Assembly: GCA_947247005.1 (NCBI GenBank)
Contig: OX365946.1
Coordinates: forward strand, 49,812,734-49,876,733
DNA: 64,000 nucleotides
Origin: Spisula solida
Taxonomy: Eukaryota; Mollusca; Bivalvia; Venerida; Mactridae
Reading direction: 5' to 3'
Shown piece after piece: positions 13,301 to 28,300 of the stretch. Each line of letters begins with the position of its first letter. The stretch's first letter is position 1. The notes under the pieces are model-generated. The model did not search any database. It saw only the letters and a list, made by a program, of their open reading frames with translations, and was not told the DNA's origin. The translations under genes were made by a program, and so were the position numbers.

Positions 13301-16300
13301 CAAGTCATAGAGCAACTTTCTTACCTATGTTTAACAAGATTAACTTCATCTTGTCTAACTTGTGAAACCAAAGCTTGTTTTCTTTTCATTTCCAACATTT
13401 TAGCTGAGTCAGCAGTCTTTACCATAGTTGGGACAGATGGTGTCTGAAATAGAATGTACTTTTAAGCAGGAATTCCACTAGGTGATCAAGGGTAATTTTT
13501 TTACCCGATTTTATATTTTCCCACATTGAAGCCAAGGTAATATAAACAAGTAATTGAAAATTGCAAGCAATACAGAAGTCCCCTACCGGTTTGAGGCCAT
13601 TTTCAATGTTTCTGTTGCCATAGCAACCACAATTTTTGTCAGAATCAAAATATTTTTAGACGTGCATAATCCCCTTATTGCCCCCTATTCACATATCAAG
13701 TTTCATAAACCTAGCTTGGAAACTGCTTGAGTTATGGCAGGATCCAGATTTGGGCATATTTTCACTCTTTCTGTTGCCATAGCAACCACAATTTTTGTCA
13801 GAATCAAAATATTTTTAGACGTGCATAATCCCCTTATTGCCCCCTATCCACATACCAAGTTTCATAAACCTAGCTTGGAAACTGTTGAATGTCAGGATCC
13901 AGATTGTTTGACGGACTGACGGACTGACGGACTGACGGACTGACTGACTGACGGAGGACAAACCTATAGTCCCCTCCGGTCAAAAACCGGTAGGGGACTA
14001 ATAATTGAACATTCAATCAGGGTCATGTGCTTCACAATGTGGCTTTTCAGGGTCTAGGGTCCTTCTGAGGAATTATGCCCAAACCTAATTTCTCCTTTGC
14101 AAATAAAGAAGAACTACAATGATCATGAAAAACGTCTACGAATCTGATGATTTAAATTTTAATAAGCCAATTTATCAGTCAATATTGATTCATTCATTTA
14201 TTAAGGAACATCTAATATATACAATACCTCTGAAGATCTCCGAGCTTCTTTAAGAAATGAATCTAAACCACCAAGTAGTTTTTGAACACCCATGGGTTTG
14301 GTACGGACCAGATCTTCCTCCTCTTCTGAAGAGTCATCTTGCAGGTTGATTATCACAGGTTTATGGATTGGAACACTCTATAAAATTGCACATCAATTCA
14401 TAGCATGAGTCACATTATTATACATACATCAGTCTGTGAAGTTAGGATTTTAAACTACTTGCCAGAATCGGCAAAACTGAACAGTTTTCCAATATACTCT
14501 TCGCATTATTACCTGTCCCGGACTACCGGACATGATGTGCTAATTTCGCAGACTGATACTTATACTGAATAATCTGAGTTTCTAGAAATGCAATAATTAA
14601 TTTCAGAACTACCGGGTATATACATCACATGACAAAATATATATCACATCTTAGAATAAAGCACATCCAGCCGTGACTGTGGTCCCTTGCACAGGATTTG
14701 TAACCCGGCAATCCAGGTTTTGATTCCCGATTGCACCAGGTTACAGCCTTCCATGAAAATTAGACAACAATGTTGATTTTCCTCCACTTGTGGAGCAATT
14801 GCTGGTTTCTTGTGGAAGGGTATGTATGTATTGGTAAGAATACCTTCTAGGAAAACCGGTTTAGGTGAATCGGTCATCATTTATTACATGACTGAAAAGT
14901 TGTTGAGAAGCGGCTTTAAACCCAAATAAACAAACAAAGCGCATCTTTTTATTTATAAAGTTTAAAATCATGATACATACTGTATTATAGTACTGGTATG
15001 GTTTATATGAGCTGGACTTGGCAGACTTCAAGGAAGATATAGAATCAGGTGAGCCACTTCTTGACAATGTTAGTGGACTTTCTGTACCTGTCTTCTCCTG
15101 TAAAAATATGTAGATTGTTAACCATTATAGCAGTAAGTACTGGAGTAAAAGACGAAGAACAGGCGTAAGAAATTATATCACAAAATACAGCTTTGACATC
15201 CCTGATTTTTTTCAGGCTATTCACTGCATAAAAACCCGGTACGAAACGAGTCTCAATCCTTGTCTTGTTTCATGACTGTGTTGTTGTTGTTGTTGTAGTT
15301 TTTAGTTAACTAGGTGTTTTTGAACCAGTGGCAGATTTTGACATCCCAATTTTCTGTTTTTTAACTCATACCATTCACAACAACAACAACTTTAGTCATG
15401 AAATATATTGATTTTATGTAGAACAGACATATCTGGACCCAATCGTAACCATTTCCTGGCCTGTTGATGCATTTAATAGTGGATTCATGTAAGGATCTAA
15501 CAAAATTCACAAAATAAAGATCACATGAACATAAATTGATTTACAGTATAGTAATGACAAGTAACTTGAAAGTAAATTACTGTAAAATCATTATTTTTAG
15601 AGGGAGATGAATTCTCGTTGATTTCGTTGTTGGATCATTAAATCTAATCCCCACAATTAATCGACATCTTCAATACAGGGCATAGGTTAACCCTTCCATG
15701 TTTTGTTATCCACAAACTAACGACACCATGAAAATGCATTTTCATCAAAATCCACAAAATTTAATGGCCACGAAAATATGTGATTTTACAGTATACACTT
15801 ACTTGTAACTGCTTTTGCTTCTCTTTCTTTCTATTAGCTAATGATCTTAACAGTTGAGCTCTAAGCATAGCCTCCTCTTCTTCACCCTTGCTTTTTTGAT
15901 GCGTTACAGAAATACTGGACTGGTTCACACTATCAGCTGCAACATTGACTGGTTCACTGATAACACTATTTGTCACATTGTATCCCGCCAACTTTAACAA
16001 GTTTGTCGATAATTGTCTGTCATGATCAGCACTGAGAAATTTAGCACCAGTTCTATTGTTGGAATTCAGTGTATTTGAATACTGACTAGAGTTCTGATGT
16101 ATAGATCCCGTACTAGATGTGGCCGCTCCTCCAAGTCGGATGTCAGAATCTAATACTGTTAATGAGTTTGATTCCACTTCATCGGGAGGTGGAGAAATTG
16201 GAGGGAGAGGCGGATTTTCTGATGGTGGTAGAGGCGGTTGTGGTGGAGGTTCACACGGTAATGGAGGAGGGGGTGGGGGAGGTGGCGGCACCACGTCCCC

Positions 16301-19300
16301 GATAGATGGAATGGATTCTGTGATCAGTCCTGGTAAGCTTGGATCTATGTACATGTACCCGCTGCCTGGATCCTGGTAAGCAGTATTGGTATAGTGTATA
16401 ATACCCGCATGATCGGTACCTAGAGTTGATATACCGTATGGTTGATGTGTCTGGGGTACCTGTATGGTAGTGTCGGTATAAGGTGTACCAGTCTGGGGTA
16501 CCTGTAAGGTAGTGTCAGTATATGGTGTACCAGTCTGGGGTACCTGTAAGGTAGTGTCAGTATACGGTGTACCAGTCTGGGGTACCTGTATGGTAGTGTC
16601 AGTATACGGTGTACCAGTCATAGACCAGCCTGCCACAGGATCATATGCTTCCACTACTGGCTGCACAGACTGTAACAATACAAATACTGACTATAAATAG
16701 TGACAAGACCTACATTCTGGCATGTTAGACTAATCGAAAGATCTGATTTATGAGATATATGTACAGAAGGCATAAGTCATCAAGACAAGTGGGCGAATAG
16801 GAAAGTTTGTCATCTAATTAGTTAGTAAAATGTATTTATGTGCCATGTGTTAAATGCATTTATGTGCCATGTGTGAAATGTATTTATGTGGCATGTGTGA
16901 AATGTATTTATGTGCCATGTGTGAAATGTATTTATGTGCCATGTGTTTAATGCATTTATGTGCCATGTGTGAAATGTATTTATGTGGCATGTGTGAAATG
17001 TATTTATGTGGCATGTGTGAAATGTATTTATGTGCCATGTGTGAAATGCATTTATGTGGCATGTGTGAAATGTATTTATGTGGCATGTGTGAAATGTATT
17101 TATGTGCCATGTGTGAAATGCATTTATGTGGCATGTGTGAAATGTATTTATGTGGCATGTGTGAAATGTATTTATGTGGCATGTGTGAAATGTATTTATG
17201 TGCCATGTATGAAATGCATTTATGTGGCATGTGTGAAATGTATTTATGTGGCATGTGTGAAATGTATTTATGTGCCATGTGTGAAATGTATTTATGTGCC
17301 ATGTGTGAAATGCATTTATGTGGCATGTGTGAAATGTATTTATGTCCCATGTGTGAAATATATTTATGTCCCATGTGTGAAATGTATTTATGTGCCATGT
17401 GTGAAATGTATTTATGTGCCATGTGTGAAATGTATTTATGTGCCATGTGTGAAATGTATTTATGTGCCATGTGTGAAATGCATTTATGCGGCATGTGTGA
17501 AATGTATTTATGTGCCATGTGTGAAATGCATTTATGTGGCATGTGTGAAATGTATTTATGTGCCATGTGTGAAATGTATTTAAGTGTCATGAGTTAAATG
17601 TATTTATGTGTCATGAGTTAAATGTATTTATGTGTCATGAGTTAAATGTATTTATGTGTCATGAGTTAAATGTATTTATGAGCCATGTGTGAAATGTATT
17701 TATGTCCCATGTGTGAAATGTATTTAAGTATCATGAGTTAAATGTATTTATGAGCCATGTGTGAAATGTATTTATGTCCCATTTAAGTGTCATGAGTTAA
17801 ATGTATTTATGAGCCATGTGTTAAGTCTTTTTATGGAAAACTGACATTCATACTCCGTTTTGTTATAACTTCATAGAAAAACTTATCTGACAGGCAACAT
17901 TAATGTGATTGTAAGACTTTAATAAGTAACAAACACGCCCAAAAACACTCAAGACTGAAGGATAATGACGCTATGGGCTGTTTACAAGTATACAAATTAA
18001 GGGGTACAAAGTTAGCAAACATGCAGAATTAGCTGAAACAACTGTATGAGTTGAATTGCTACTTACTGAATACATTGGTTGCATAGCATTGTAGAAATCA
18101 GGTTCAAACTGGAGTTCTTCAACAGCATTAACTGAAATGTACAAGAACATATATAACATATTTAGACCACTACAAAACCTTATACAACAAGAGAAATAAC
18201 TAGATAGTGAAAACATATATCAGATTAATTCATATACTGGTATTAAAACGTATTATTGAAAGCCAAAAAACAAAGGAATAAATCTTTAAAAATATTTGTA
18301 AGATTATTCTTTCATCTCTAAAAACAATCCAACGCTTAAGTATTTTAAGCTCCAAACAATTTAACCTGATCCTCAAACCTTCTATCAGCACAATTTAACA
18401 GTCAATTTTCTGTCTTTAATTCAATTTCGACCTTTCACAATTGTTTTCAAAAGCAGCAAGTAGTACAAATGTGTACAAAGTATACAACAGTGAAGTTCCG
18501 CTAATAAGACCAGTCAAAAAGGTGGTCTTAATAGCGAATTGGTCCTATTATTAGCGGACCTTTTTTGTTCTAAATTTAATACTTTAGGACCTTAAACTGG
18601 CAAAAATCTGCACGATTTCAAAATAATCAAAGTGGTCTTATAAGCGGAACTGTACTGATATTAACGCTAATCTTTATCACTGAAAAGACTCAACTTCTTG
18701 CAGAAATTGATATGTTCTGCACAAGAAGCTTGTAATTAATATATTCATGCATAAAGGTCAAGGATTTGTGGACACTATACCTGGAGATTCTGCATCACTG
18801 TCTATATCCATCTCTACTTCCTCGTAATTATCCTGGGTAACTTCAACCTTGTCTGCTACAACTGGCATCTGAAACACATGATTAAATTTTACGACGGATT
18901 TATGTGATTTGGAAAAATTGTCTTGGGACATGTCTAAAATACGGAATTCCATCATACATCGGAAACTTTCAACCATGTGATTAAGTATTCAATTTACAGT
19001 CACTGTCAAATATCAGCCAGAGATGTTTGTAAAACATGTTACGGTGTATCAGGGCCCTTGATCAACTGTTTTTGGGGCTGAAATTGGGCCTATGTCACTA
19101 TCCATTTGAGGAAAAAATACCCCTAAATAAATTTCACAGAACTTGACATTTTACCAACTGACCGGATATGATCTACTGTTGTTAACCAACAACCTCCATG
19201 CATCTGTAAAGTTAGAGGATTATAGGGCCAAACATTCTTGAGGAATTGAATGTAAACGCTTTAGTCTACTGACCAACAGACACACACACAGAGACATACT

Positions 19301-22300
19301 AAGACAAGTGCAAACAATATATATCCATTCCATAAAGACGGTGACATAATAAAACAACAATTGGGACCCCTGAAACTTGAGCATTTCTTATAATGAGGTT
19401 TAATAATAACAAACAAAACAGAAGAAATGGGCCTGAACATTATGGTCTAATTCTACAGTTCTATATTTACCTGATTTTCCAGATGACTGGTAGAATCGCG
19501 ATTGTCACCAATAAGGGAGAGAAATCTAGCAACTTGCTCCTTAGGATCATCCAGCGTAAGGATCTTCTGGATTTCACGAGTTTTCTCCAAACCATCCCGA
19601 CTTTTATCAACAGAATCGGATCTCTTGACAGTACTTTTCTCATTGTTACGTGAATCTGATGATCTTGGTCTAATAGGAGCTTGATCAGACCTTGATCTTG
19701 ATTGATAAGAGGTTTGTCTATTTCTAGATGTTGATGACGGTCGTCGTGACAATTGGTCAATAGGTCTACGAACACTGGTCCTTTTTTCAGGGTACACTCT
19801 ACTTCTAGAATGAAAAGCTGGTGTACGACTTCGTATAAATCTCTGATGTCTTATCACATGACCTACAATAGCAATACTTACATACAACACTGTTTAATTT
19901 TGATGCGAGTCCCGAGTCCCTGACTCATCAAAATTTGCTTGGGACTCAAATGTTTTGAAAATGCGTCATTTACGTGTAGCTCTTTTTTGTGCCATCCTTT
20001 ACATGTAATATTGATTGCCATGAAATTACTATTCCAAGCATGCTTGTTTATTGTTTTAATGTATTGTTTTGATATATTTTGTCATGTAAATTGTATATTG
20101 TATGTAGAAATAAATCTATCTATCTAAATTGATTGTTACATTTTTTTAAGTTCAGTGGGAAAGGACTTCCGTATTTAACCATGTATAACACGCACATTTT
20201 TCATCCCAGAATCGAAACCAATAGTCGGGAGTCCATACGGAGAAAATATGACGAGCCATGGCATCGGAGAGTAGAATGTGGCATCCATGCTATATGTTAT
20301 CTTTGATATGTGTGCAATCTGAAACAGCCGGATGCCATCCGTGATTTTGCCTCGTTTTCTCAGAATTAGGTCAAAGGTCAAATGAGTGCATTTTTATATA
20401 TCTCCCTCGAAATATCATTATATCTCTGTCAGTTTTCGGTCAAAAATTTTACAAATGGTATCAAAATGAAGCTCATGCACTGGGCTATTAATACAAATAA
20501 CTTTTTATTAATTCATGCATTTGAATACTCATGAATATTGATGATAACACCTAAAATTAGCAATATTTTTCATAAAAATTCGACGTGTGTGAACCATCTA
20601 TTTGTTATAATGTCGTCATTTTTGCTATTTGAAAGCCTAAATGATTCTTATTTAATGGTGAGATACTAAGCTATTGATATGTTAATTTGACACATACCTT
20701 CTCAATGATTTAAGGGCACACGTTTGCTTAAAGTGGGTGGGGGTTAAAATGACACATGAACCCAAACTAACATAATAGCGTCAACAGTACCGGGTATTAT
20801 AAATAAGTAATATTGTGTTTGCATTGATTTAAATGGGATTACAAGTAACAACTATTATATTGGTTTTGAAAAGTACCAATTCATTTAAAATATGTCAACA
20901 TTCGTTTAAGGAGGAATGAGCTACCTAAACGTAGGCATACACGTGAGCTGCAATTAGTATTTTCGAGTATGATAAATAAGAACAGACATAAAACTAGGTT
21001 CAAATTATGCTTTAGGAATATAAAAAGATGATGATAATCAAAATGATATTGCAAATTGTTCATACACTTTTACTTGTTCCTTTGTAAAAGCTCAAAATAG
21101 GTGGGGAATGGTTCATTTTAAAGCATGAATACTGTTACATTATATTATATTTCCATACAGCACCAGATTGATATTTTAATTCATGTCTTGTTTAAATTAG
21201 AATGAATATAGAGTTAAAGCATGCCTTTCGTGTTATAACATCTACAGAGTACCGAGAAACAGCAGGTACCAATGCCCGTCCGTGGGAGCTTTGATCATTA
21301 AACACAAGGTGCATATACCCCCTTAAGTGCTTAAGACAATAACGTTCTTGGCAATTTCAAACTATGAATCTATACAGAAAACGCCACAAATCATTCATGA
21401 AACAATAGTGTATATATGTACAAATAAGACAAGTTACAATGTCGCTGTTTAGTTTTAGATTGATTGTGAACATTTACTGTGGATATATTAGCACGTGAAT
21501 TTACAAACACCTTCTCAGTTCAATGCAAGTAGTATGAAGAATTAGTAGATCACGTCTTGATTTCTGTATTCATTATGGATGCATCGCGGCTTGTATCCGT
21601 ATACAAGTGCCTGGTTGGTAGTTTGCTCTTGCGGTGTGCAGTTCGAGCGCATCACTTCACATCACTGGGGGAGCAGTGACCTAGAGGTAGGGAGGCGCGC
21701 TTCGGGTCGAAAGGTCCCATGTTCAATCCCCGTCTCGACCACTGCTCAAATTTCTCTGAGCAAGAATAACCCACATGCTCCACTCAACCAAGGTGTGAAT
21801 TGATGCCTGTTAGGGCACAGGGTTCCTTAGGTGGCCCAATGACCAGGGAAGTTAAAATGTCAAAGGGTGGCTGAACAGCTGAACTGCTGAAAGCAGCCCT
21901 CGAATATTAGTAACTTAACTTCTTTTTTAACTTCTTGGCGGAAGTATTTCAAGCCTTGTTTTATAGAGCTTTAACAAACAGGAGTCATTAACAAGTTTGT
22001 ACAACTCTCTGTCTCATCTGAATGTACGTCTCTTCTAATATCCAACAGAAGTTCATATCTTTTCAAGCAGAATAATAGTTTCACATCCCGTCAAAGAGAG
22101 AAACCCAACAATGATACGGTAGTCGTTTGGGGACATGTTCTGAGAATTATATGTACAGTACACAGATTGGTTTTCTTTGATGGCACAACTTTCATACAGA
22201 CTTGAATATTTGAATGTCCCAGATGGTGATTCTATAAACATCTATATCATGCCATCCGATAATTATTTTAATACCCTTCATACTCTTCTTTAGCAAGTAT

Positions 22301-25300
22301 GCAAACTAGGTTTGACTACAAATCAACACCAGAGAGACACAAGTCATACTTCAGACCTTTGCTGAAGACTTATACATTGATCAGGTTGACAACATTATTA
22401 CACTTAATAGACAAACATAGCGAACCTTTTTTGATCAACATTATATAGATTACGTCAAATTTGGAAAATCTAAACAGTTCAACCAAACAACAAAGTTGTG
22501 AATCTGCGAATATATCAAGCAAATTTAAGCTAACATGAAAATACTCATGTCAAGTTTCCACAACGGCTACCTACGACAAATCTGAAAAATATTTTGGCCC
22601 AAATAGTTTTAACATATTATATCTTGACAAATTCTACCTGTCTCATTCAACTATTATCAGACGTAGGCTTCCGGTAACTGGGACACTTCCCCAGAACATA
22701 TGTCGGGGCTATGCCAAGGTACACGATGCGAACTTATCAGAGATAAGGAATTACACATTTGTCTATGTCTCTCGATACTACCGATTTTCTTGCAGAACCT
22801 GATCCCAACACATCCCGAAGTCCCTAATTTCCATCGGGAGTAAATCATCGAGGCAGTTGGACAAACGTATAACTTCAGGACAACTCGGGAGTCATCCGAT
22901 GTCTACCGATACCCCCTCCCGATTACTCACGATAACCCAAAATGTCTCATGACATACCCGAAGTTTCCATTCAAAATTGTAATCCCGAGACCGAGAATGT
23001 GTCCCAAATATCACTGGGATGCCTAGCGCATAAGTTAACATGGTAACTGGTATTCCCGAGTCTCAGGTGCGCTTCTGGGATGCCTTCCCGGGTTATTCCC
23101 GACATGACAGCGCGAATACATCGGACAAAAATATGCATGCATTGAATTTCCCTGACGTATGTACATGTACTCGCGTTTTCACAAGATGTCTCCAGATTCC
23201 CCAAAACATTCATGAAGCTTACCCGAGACACCGGATGCCTTCTCTGAGATAAATGTGATCATAGACGCCTGCTAAGCTCTTAAATCCATCGGAAGTACAT
23301 CCCCGAGGAAGAGGAATTGACGCATAACGTCTCGAGCACATCGAGAGTTTTTGCAATGCACCCCGATACTCCTTGATCATCATGATTCCTCCTGATGTCA
23401 CAACTTGTCTGATGACCTCCCATATACTTCCCCTAGACCACGAGCAACCTGTTTACGATGCCTCCCAAATCCATATTGGGAGTTCATCCCCTAGACAAAG
23501 ACATACGCAGTGGGAAATGTATATGCTTCAAGCGTCTCAATTGATACCTCGTGGCATTAAGAGACCGAGAACAAGACTGAAAACCGCAAGGCGAAGAACA
23601 GTAGAGGCCGACCCTGAGGAAAAACGGAATCAATGAAGAGAACTGAATGATAAATAAGTAAGGCATCCTTCGCTTGAAGCACCCAAAGCATAAAATGACC
23701 CTCGCATCTTTTGATGACATTTGGCAAACTTCGCGTCTTTTCGTTGTCTTCTGTACATTGTGGTAGCTTTCTCTTACAACAAGCTCGTTCTTTCTTAGTA
23801 ACGTCTCTGACTTTGTTCGCAAACTAAAGGAAAGTAACTTAGCGAGTATCGACTTCGGTTTAACTCATTAGGAAGATATAATCGTTTGATTGTGGCATGG
23901 GTATACTAGTATCAGGACCAGATATAATTCGACGCATCGGGCGACTTTTTCTTTCTCGTTTGAATCCAAGTTGGGTAGTCTTTATTGATAAGCTTATGAT
24001 TTGTAAAGTCACAATAGAAACGTTCAAAAAGGAAATTACTCATATGTGCATACTATACCGTCCTAATCATCGTTACTTACTACATATTGCTACTGATTAA
24101 AATAGCAACAAACTGTATCAACTAAGGCTTTATAAACATTGTGAAAGTACGGACAAATCAGGGTACGAAAGAAATGAACTGCAATTGGCTAAGAATAACG
24201 TTTTCTTGTTCTCCAATACGACTCTATACATGCAACTAAAAGAACATACGTATACCCGGTAGTTTGTTAAAAAATACCAACTTATTAATTAAGAGGTTAA
24301 TATACCAGGCGACATTTTACGTTGACGGCACTACATGTTTTCTTTGATTGGAATTGGTATAATTTGTATAATAACGGTAGAAACTACTGTGGTTTGCCGA
24401 TGATTATAAGAATAAATAATACAGTTCTACATGTCATGTACAAACATATATTGTGTAATGAGACATATGTGTTGCATTTTGTATAATTATTAAAAGGCAC
24501 TGCTTGTTTATCACTCAGATATAGATCCTTATTTGGACGCTATTTGTCATACATGTTCAATACATTATCAATATTCATAAATATGCAAATGAGTTAATTA
24601 GCATAATATTTAAGTAAGTTAAAATCAATTTCCACGAATAAATCATATTTTGATATAAGGAATATGTTTAATGAGTGTTTAATGTTGATTCTGACTGTAT
24701 TGAGATTTTTACGTTCTGTTTTAAATTTACCCCCACCCACCTTTGGCGGTTATTCTCGGTGGAATTAAATTATATTTATCTATAAAAATATACATTTAAC
24801 GAAAGCCCTATGTCTTCACATGATTTTGGTACAATTCGGATCTTTAAATAATAGAAATAAGGAAGATATGGCATATATTTGTCAACTATACTAGTAGATT
24901 TTTAACGAAAATTTACAAATTTTTTACTTCCTCATTAATATTCATGAGTATGCAAATGTGATAATTTGCATAAAATCATTGCAAATGATGAACCAATTCA
25001 TTAGCTTCATTTTGATACCATTTTGACAATTCTACCTGTAGAATTGACCAAGATATGGTGCAATTTCAAGTTGATGTATGCTATATGCACTTAATTGACC
25101 TTTGACCTCATTTATGACCTTCACAGAGGGTTTTGCGCGTGGCATCCACCCAAACATATACAACTGGTATTGGGCAATTCAAATATGGTATTGAAACACT
25201 TCTACTAAAAAATGCCATGGACCATGAAAAATAAGCGACTTTTGTGCTGATGGACTCCCAACTACAAAAGTTAGATGCATCTTTTACAATGATATAGCCA

Positions 25301-28300
25301 TTTTCCAAGTCTCCATCGGTAAAAAACGAACTTTCATGAAGTCCGCCATTTGTAATAAAGGGGAATTCTAACACGATCCGCCGATTAATCTATACACACA
25401 TAGAGAAAACTAGGGCATATATTATTACCGCAATAAAACATGGTATCAAATTGGCTGTTACTATTTACGCCCCGTATCACGTGACATATTTATGAATGAA
25501 TGAACGTTAACTTTATAGTAAAAACTTTATCGGGTTGCTAGTTGCACGCGTATCCAGTGTTACAGGTATGACGCATCTATTTTTAGAAACTCCAATATAC
25601 TCTCTAAATTAAGATTCATAAAAACTTCTGTTAATCAATTCATTTATATTTTTCATTTCATGAAATAGATACACTATACTCGTGTTATTAAAATTGTTAC
25701 AATGTTTAAATGTGTTATTTCCTTCAGAAAATTACGAAGGTCGTTTTCATTAACGAGGGAGGTAATTGTATCAGCTAATAAGCCACTCAATTTCAGCGTG
25801 GAATTATGTTCAATGTCAAATGGGTGAAAATGGAATGCGCGCGGTTAAATAGTGTGGGATATTATCGTATTTAGAATCGAAATAAAAACTCTGTTCTTGT
25901 ATTTTGTCGGTGAATAAAACACGGGCACTCGTTCGGATGCGGAAAATTAAATCACTCATGCTACGCAGTCGTGCTTTAATTTTTTCCGCATCCGAACGCC
26001 TGCCCATGTTTTATTCACCGACAAAATACGCGAACAGATTTTTATTTCTTAAATAATTTGTACTGGTTTGGTAATGGCTAAGTGCCGTACCGTTCCATAC
26101 ATTTTGCGGATTTTAATACTGTTGTATTTACGATAAATATGAAAATTTATAACAAGATAATTTATACATTTTTCCAAAAATAATATTAATTAGTAAGTAA
26201 GTAAGTAACGACTTTATTTATAGTGGATAACATATTTGGCAGAGCCAATTTACAATATGGTCCACTTGATACATATGTACAATAAACAATAATAAAACAA
26301 GATTTTACAAAACATACAACAAAGTAAGGTTATGATAGGACAAAAACAATTTGAAATGAAAACAAAATAGAATAAATGTGATACATAAATATATGAACTA
26401 ATAAAAGTGTACTTTGTAGTGCCATACACTTAAGTCTGTATATGTAGGAACTTCAAATACTATGGTCAGCATTTTGAGACAGAAATTGTGGTTGGGAAAA
26501 GTGCCATTGAAGATATGATTGTTTGAACTTTGCAAGCGTTTCAGCTGAACGTATATGAATTGGTATGTTATTCCAGATTGTGGGCCCAGAGTAGCTCAAA
26601 GATTTACGAAAAAATTCTATTCTCGGTTTTGGTACCTTTAGCTCATTGTTTTGATTTGATCGAAGTTCACGATCAGATGCTTGGTTGTTGATGAATTTTG
26701 AAGTAAGATAGTCAGGTGATTGCATATTTATTGATTTATATATTAGGATAGCTTTTTTGTAATTTACTCTTTCTGAAATCAAAGCTTTAAGAAAATAAAA
26801 TAATGTTTTATTAAAAGCAATCAATACTGTTTCCCATTAAATGGCCCTACTTAATAGTTATAGTTTTTAGTAGCAGCTGCATATCTCTATTTCCTAAAGT
26901 TTGCTAAACATTTTCAAAGGGATATACCCGGTACAAAGAAATGATAAATAAGCTTACCATCAGTATTGCTCCTATAATTTCTCTGAGTAGGTTTTGAGGG
27001 TCCTCGTGAACTGAATATAGATGAGCTTCCCGAAGCAGCGCTGGATTTACCTTTCTCTCTTGGTCTCTTATCAACACTCTCAGTCTGGAAGACAATAGTG
27101 GAAACATGAGTATGAACAGTTGACATTAAACAAGAGGACAAAAACGGCATTGTAGTAGTGAAGGCCTCCATGGTAGGTAAAGTTGATTTATCATACTGTA
27201 TGCCATTTCTGATTAAGATTCATGAGAACCAAATGAAAATGCAGCCTTCTAAATATTGGATACACAAGGTTTATATTTTATTAGAACTAGTGACATAGTT
27301 TTTAACCCCTAATGACCAATGCACAAACATTCTTACCAACTTTCATAAAGATCCGCTGATTTATACAGCCTCTATAAGGTGTTTCTATGACTTGACCTTA
27401 TGACCTTGACCCCAGATGTCCCATAATCCAAATTAACTTGTATTACATCTAAACAAACATTCTGACCAACTTTCACGAGATCCAGTGAAAATTAAAGCAC
27501 CACACAAGGTTTTACTATAATTTAACCCAGATAATATATACATTGACAAGAACCGGGATGATTACTCGGATACGATTCGATTACGATGTGAAATCGGTTT
27601 CATTTCTGCAAAACCGCTAATCATTCAGTGATTTTTTTGGGCTCTTTTTAGGGCCGAATACAGGCACCTTCCCCTAGCAAAATAACCTCCATTTTTCCCA
27701 AAAAATCATATTTTTTTCCCAAATGGTATGCATATTTTCCCCCTTTGTGCTCGCAGGTTTCAAAGCAATTACAGTAGCTGTTTTAAAGTCAAAACCAAAG
27801 CTAGATTTTCTAACTAGCAAAGTCGTTTCCACATAGATCAATGACCAGAGTATTATCAGTAGAAAATAGCAAAATATGAACACTTTTAACCAAAACAATC
27901 TTTTTTAATAATTCCCAATTTCGCGAATTGTTGCACTAAAATTTCCCAATTTTAAAGGCACAGGCTGTTTGATTTTGTTCAAGAAAAATCACTGTCATTC
28001 TAAAACAATACACATACCACAATGGCAACAAATTGTATGTTACTGCATGCATACAATATATTTTTGACAACAATACATGCCAGAATGTGTTGATCCACAC
28101 AAACAAGCAATCTAACTTGGTGTGTTTGGGTAGCATGTGATACATTAATACATACAAATGATCATATTAAACATACAAATCTTTTTTTTTGGTATGGTAT
28201 ACCTCGAAGGATAAAATAATCACACATGAATTCTGCTTTTGAAAGTACCTTGATATGGTCGTCATGAAAGGAAACATTATTTTCCATATGGCGGCCGATT

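Larger units (their letters stand above)
20165..25385. repeat. Large imperfect inverted repeat with about 4 kb centre
   Basis: Left arm about 20195-20760 and right arm about 24720-25290 are diverged reverse complements. Matching landmarks: 'ggtcaaaggtcaaatgagtg' against 'cacttaattgacctttgacc'; 'ggtatcaaaatgaagct' against 'agcttcattttgatacc'; 'gtgggtgggggt' against 'acccccacccac'; 'gggagtccat' against 'atggactccc'. The centre has no convincing gene and holds a family-B SINE (21668-21900) and a CCCGA-rich stretch (22655-23500). Either an old non-autonomous DNA transposon with long ends or an inverted duplication. It lies in the ZFC3H1 intron between exons 5 and 6. Confidence 0.65.

Noticed and set aside
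16117..16379. Gly-rich plus-strand frames
   Set aside because: Antisense shadow of the proline-rich part of ZFC3H1 exon 9.
16850..17597. Three 207-247-codon frames on both strands
   Set aside because: By-products of the 24-bp array; peptides are monotonous and both strands are equally open.
23040..23822. Several short frames at 23.0-23.8 kb as genes
   Set aside because: They lie in the CCCGA-rich repeat, overlap on both strands and show no domain or splice context.
20165..25385. Maverick/Polinton-type element or integrated virus
   Set aside because: Long inverted arms are suggestive, but no polymerase, integrase, ATPase or capsid-like frame exists between them.
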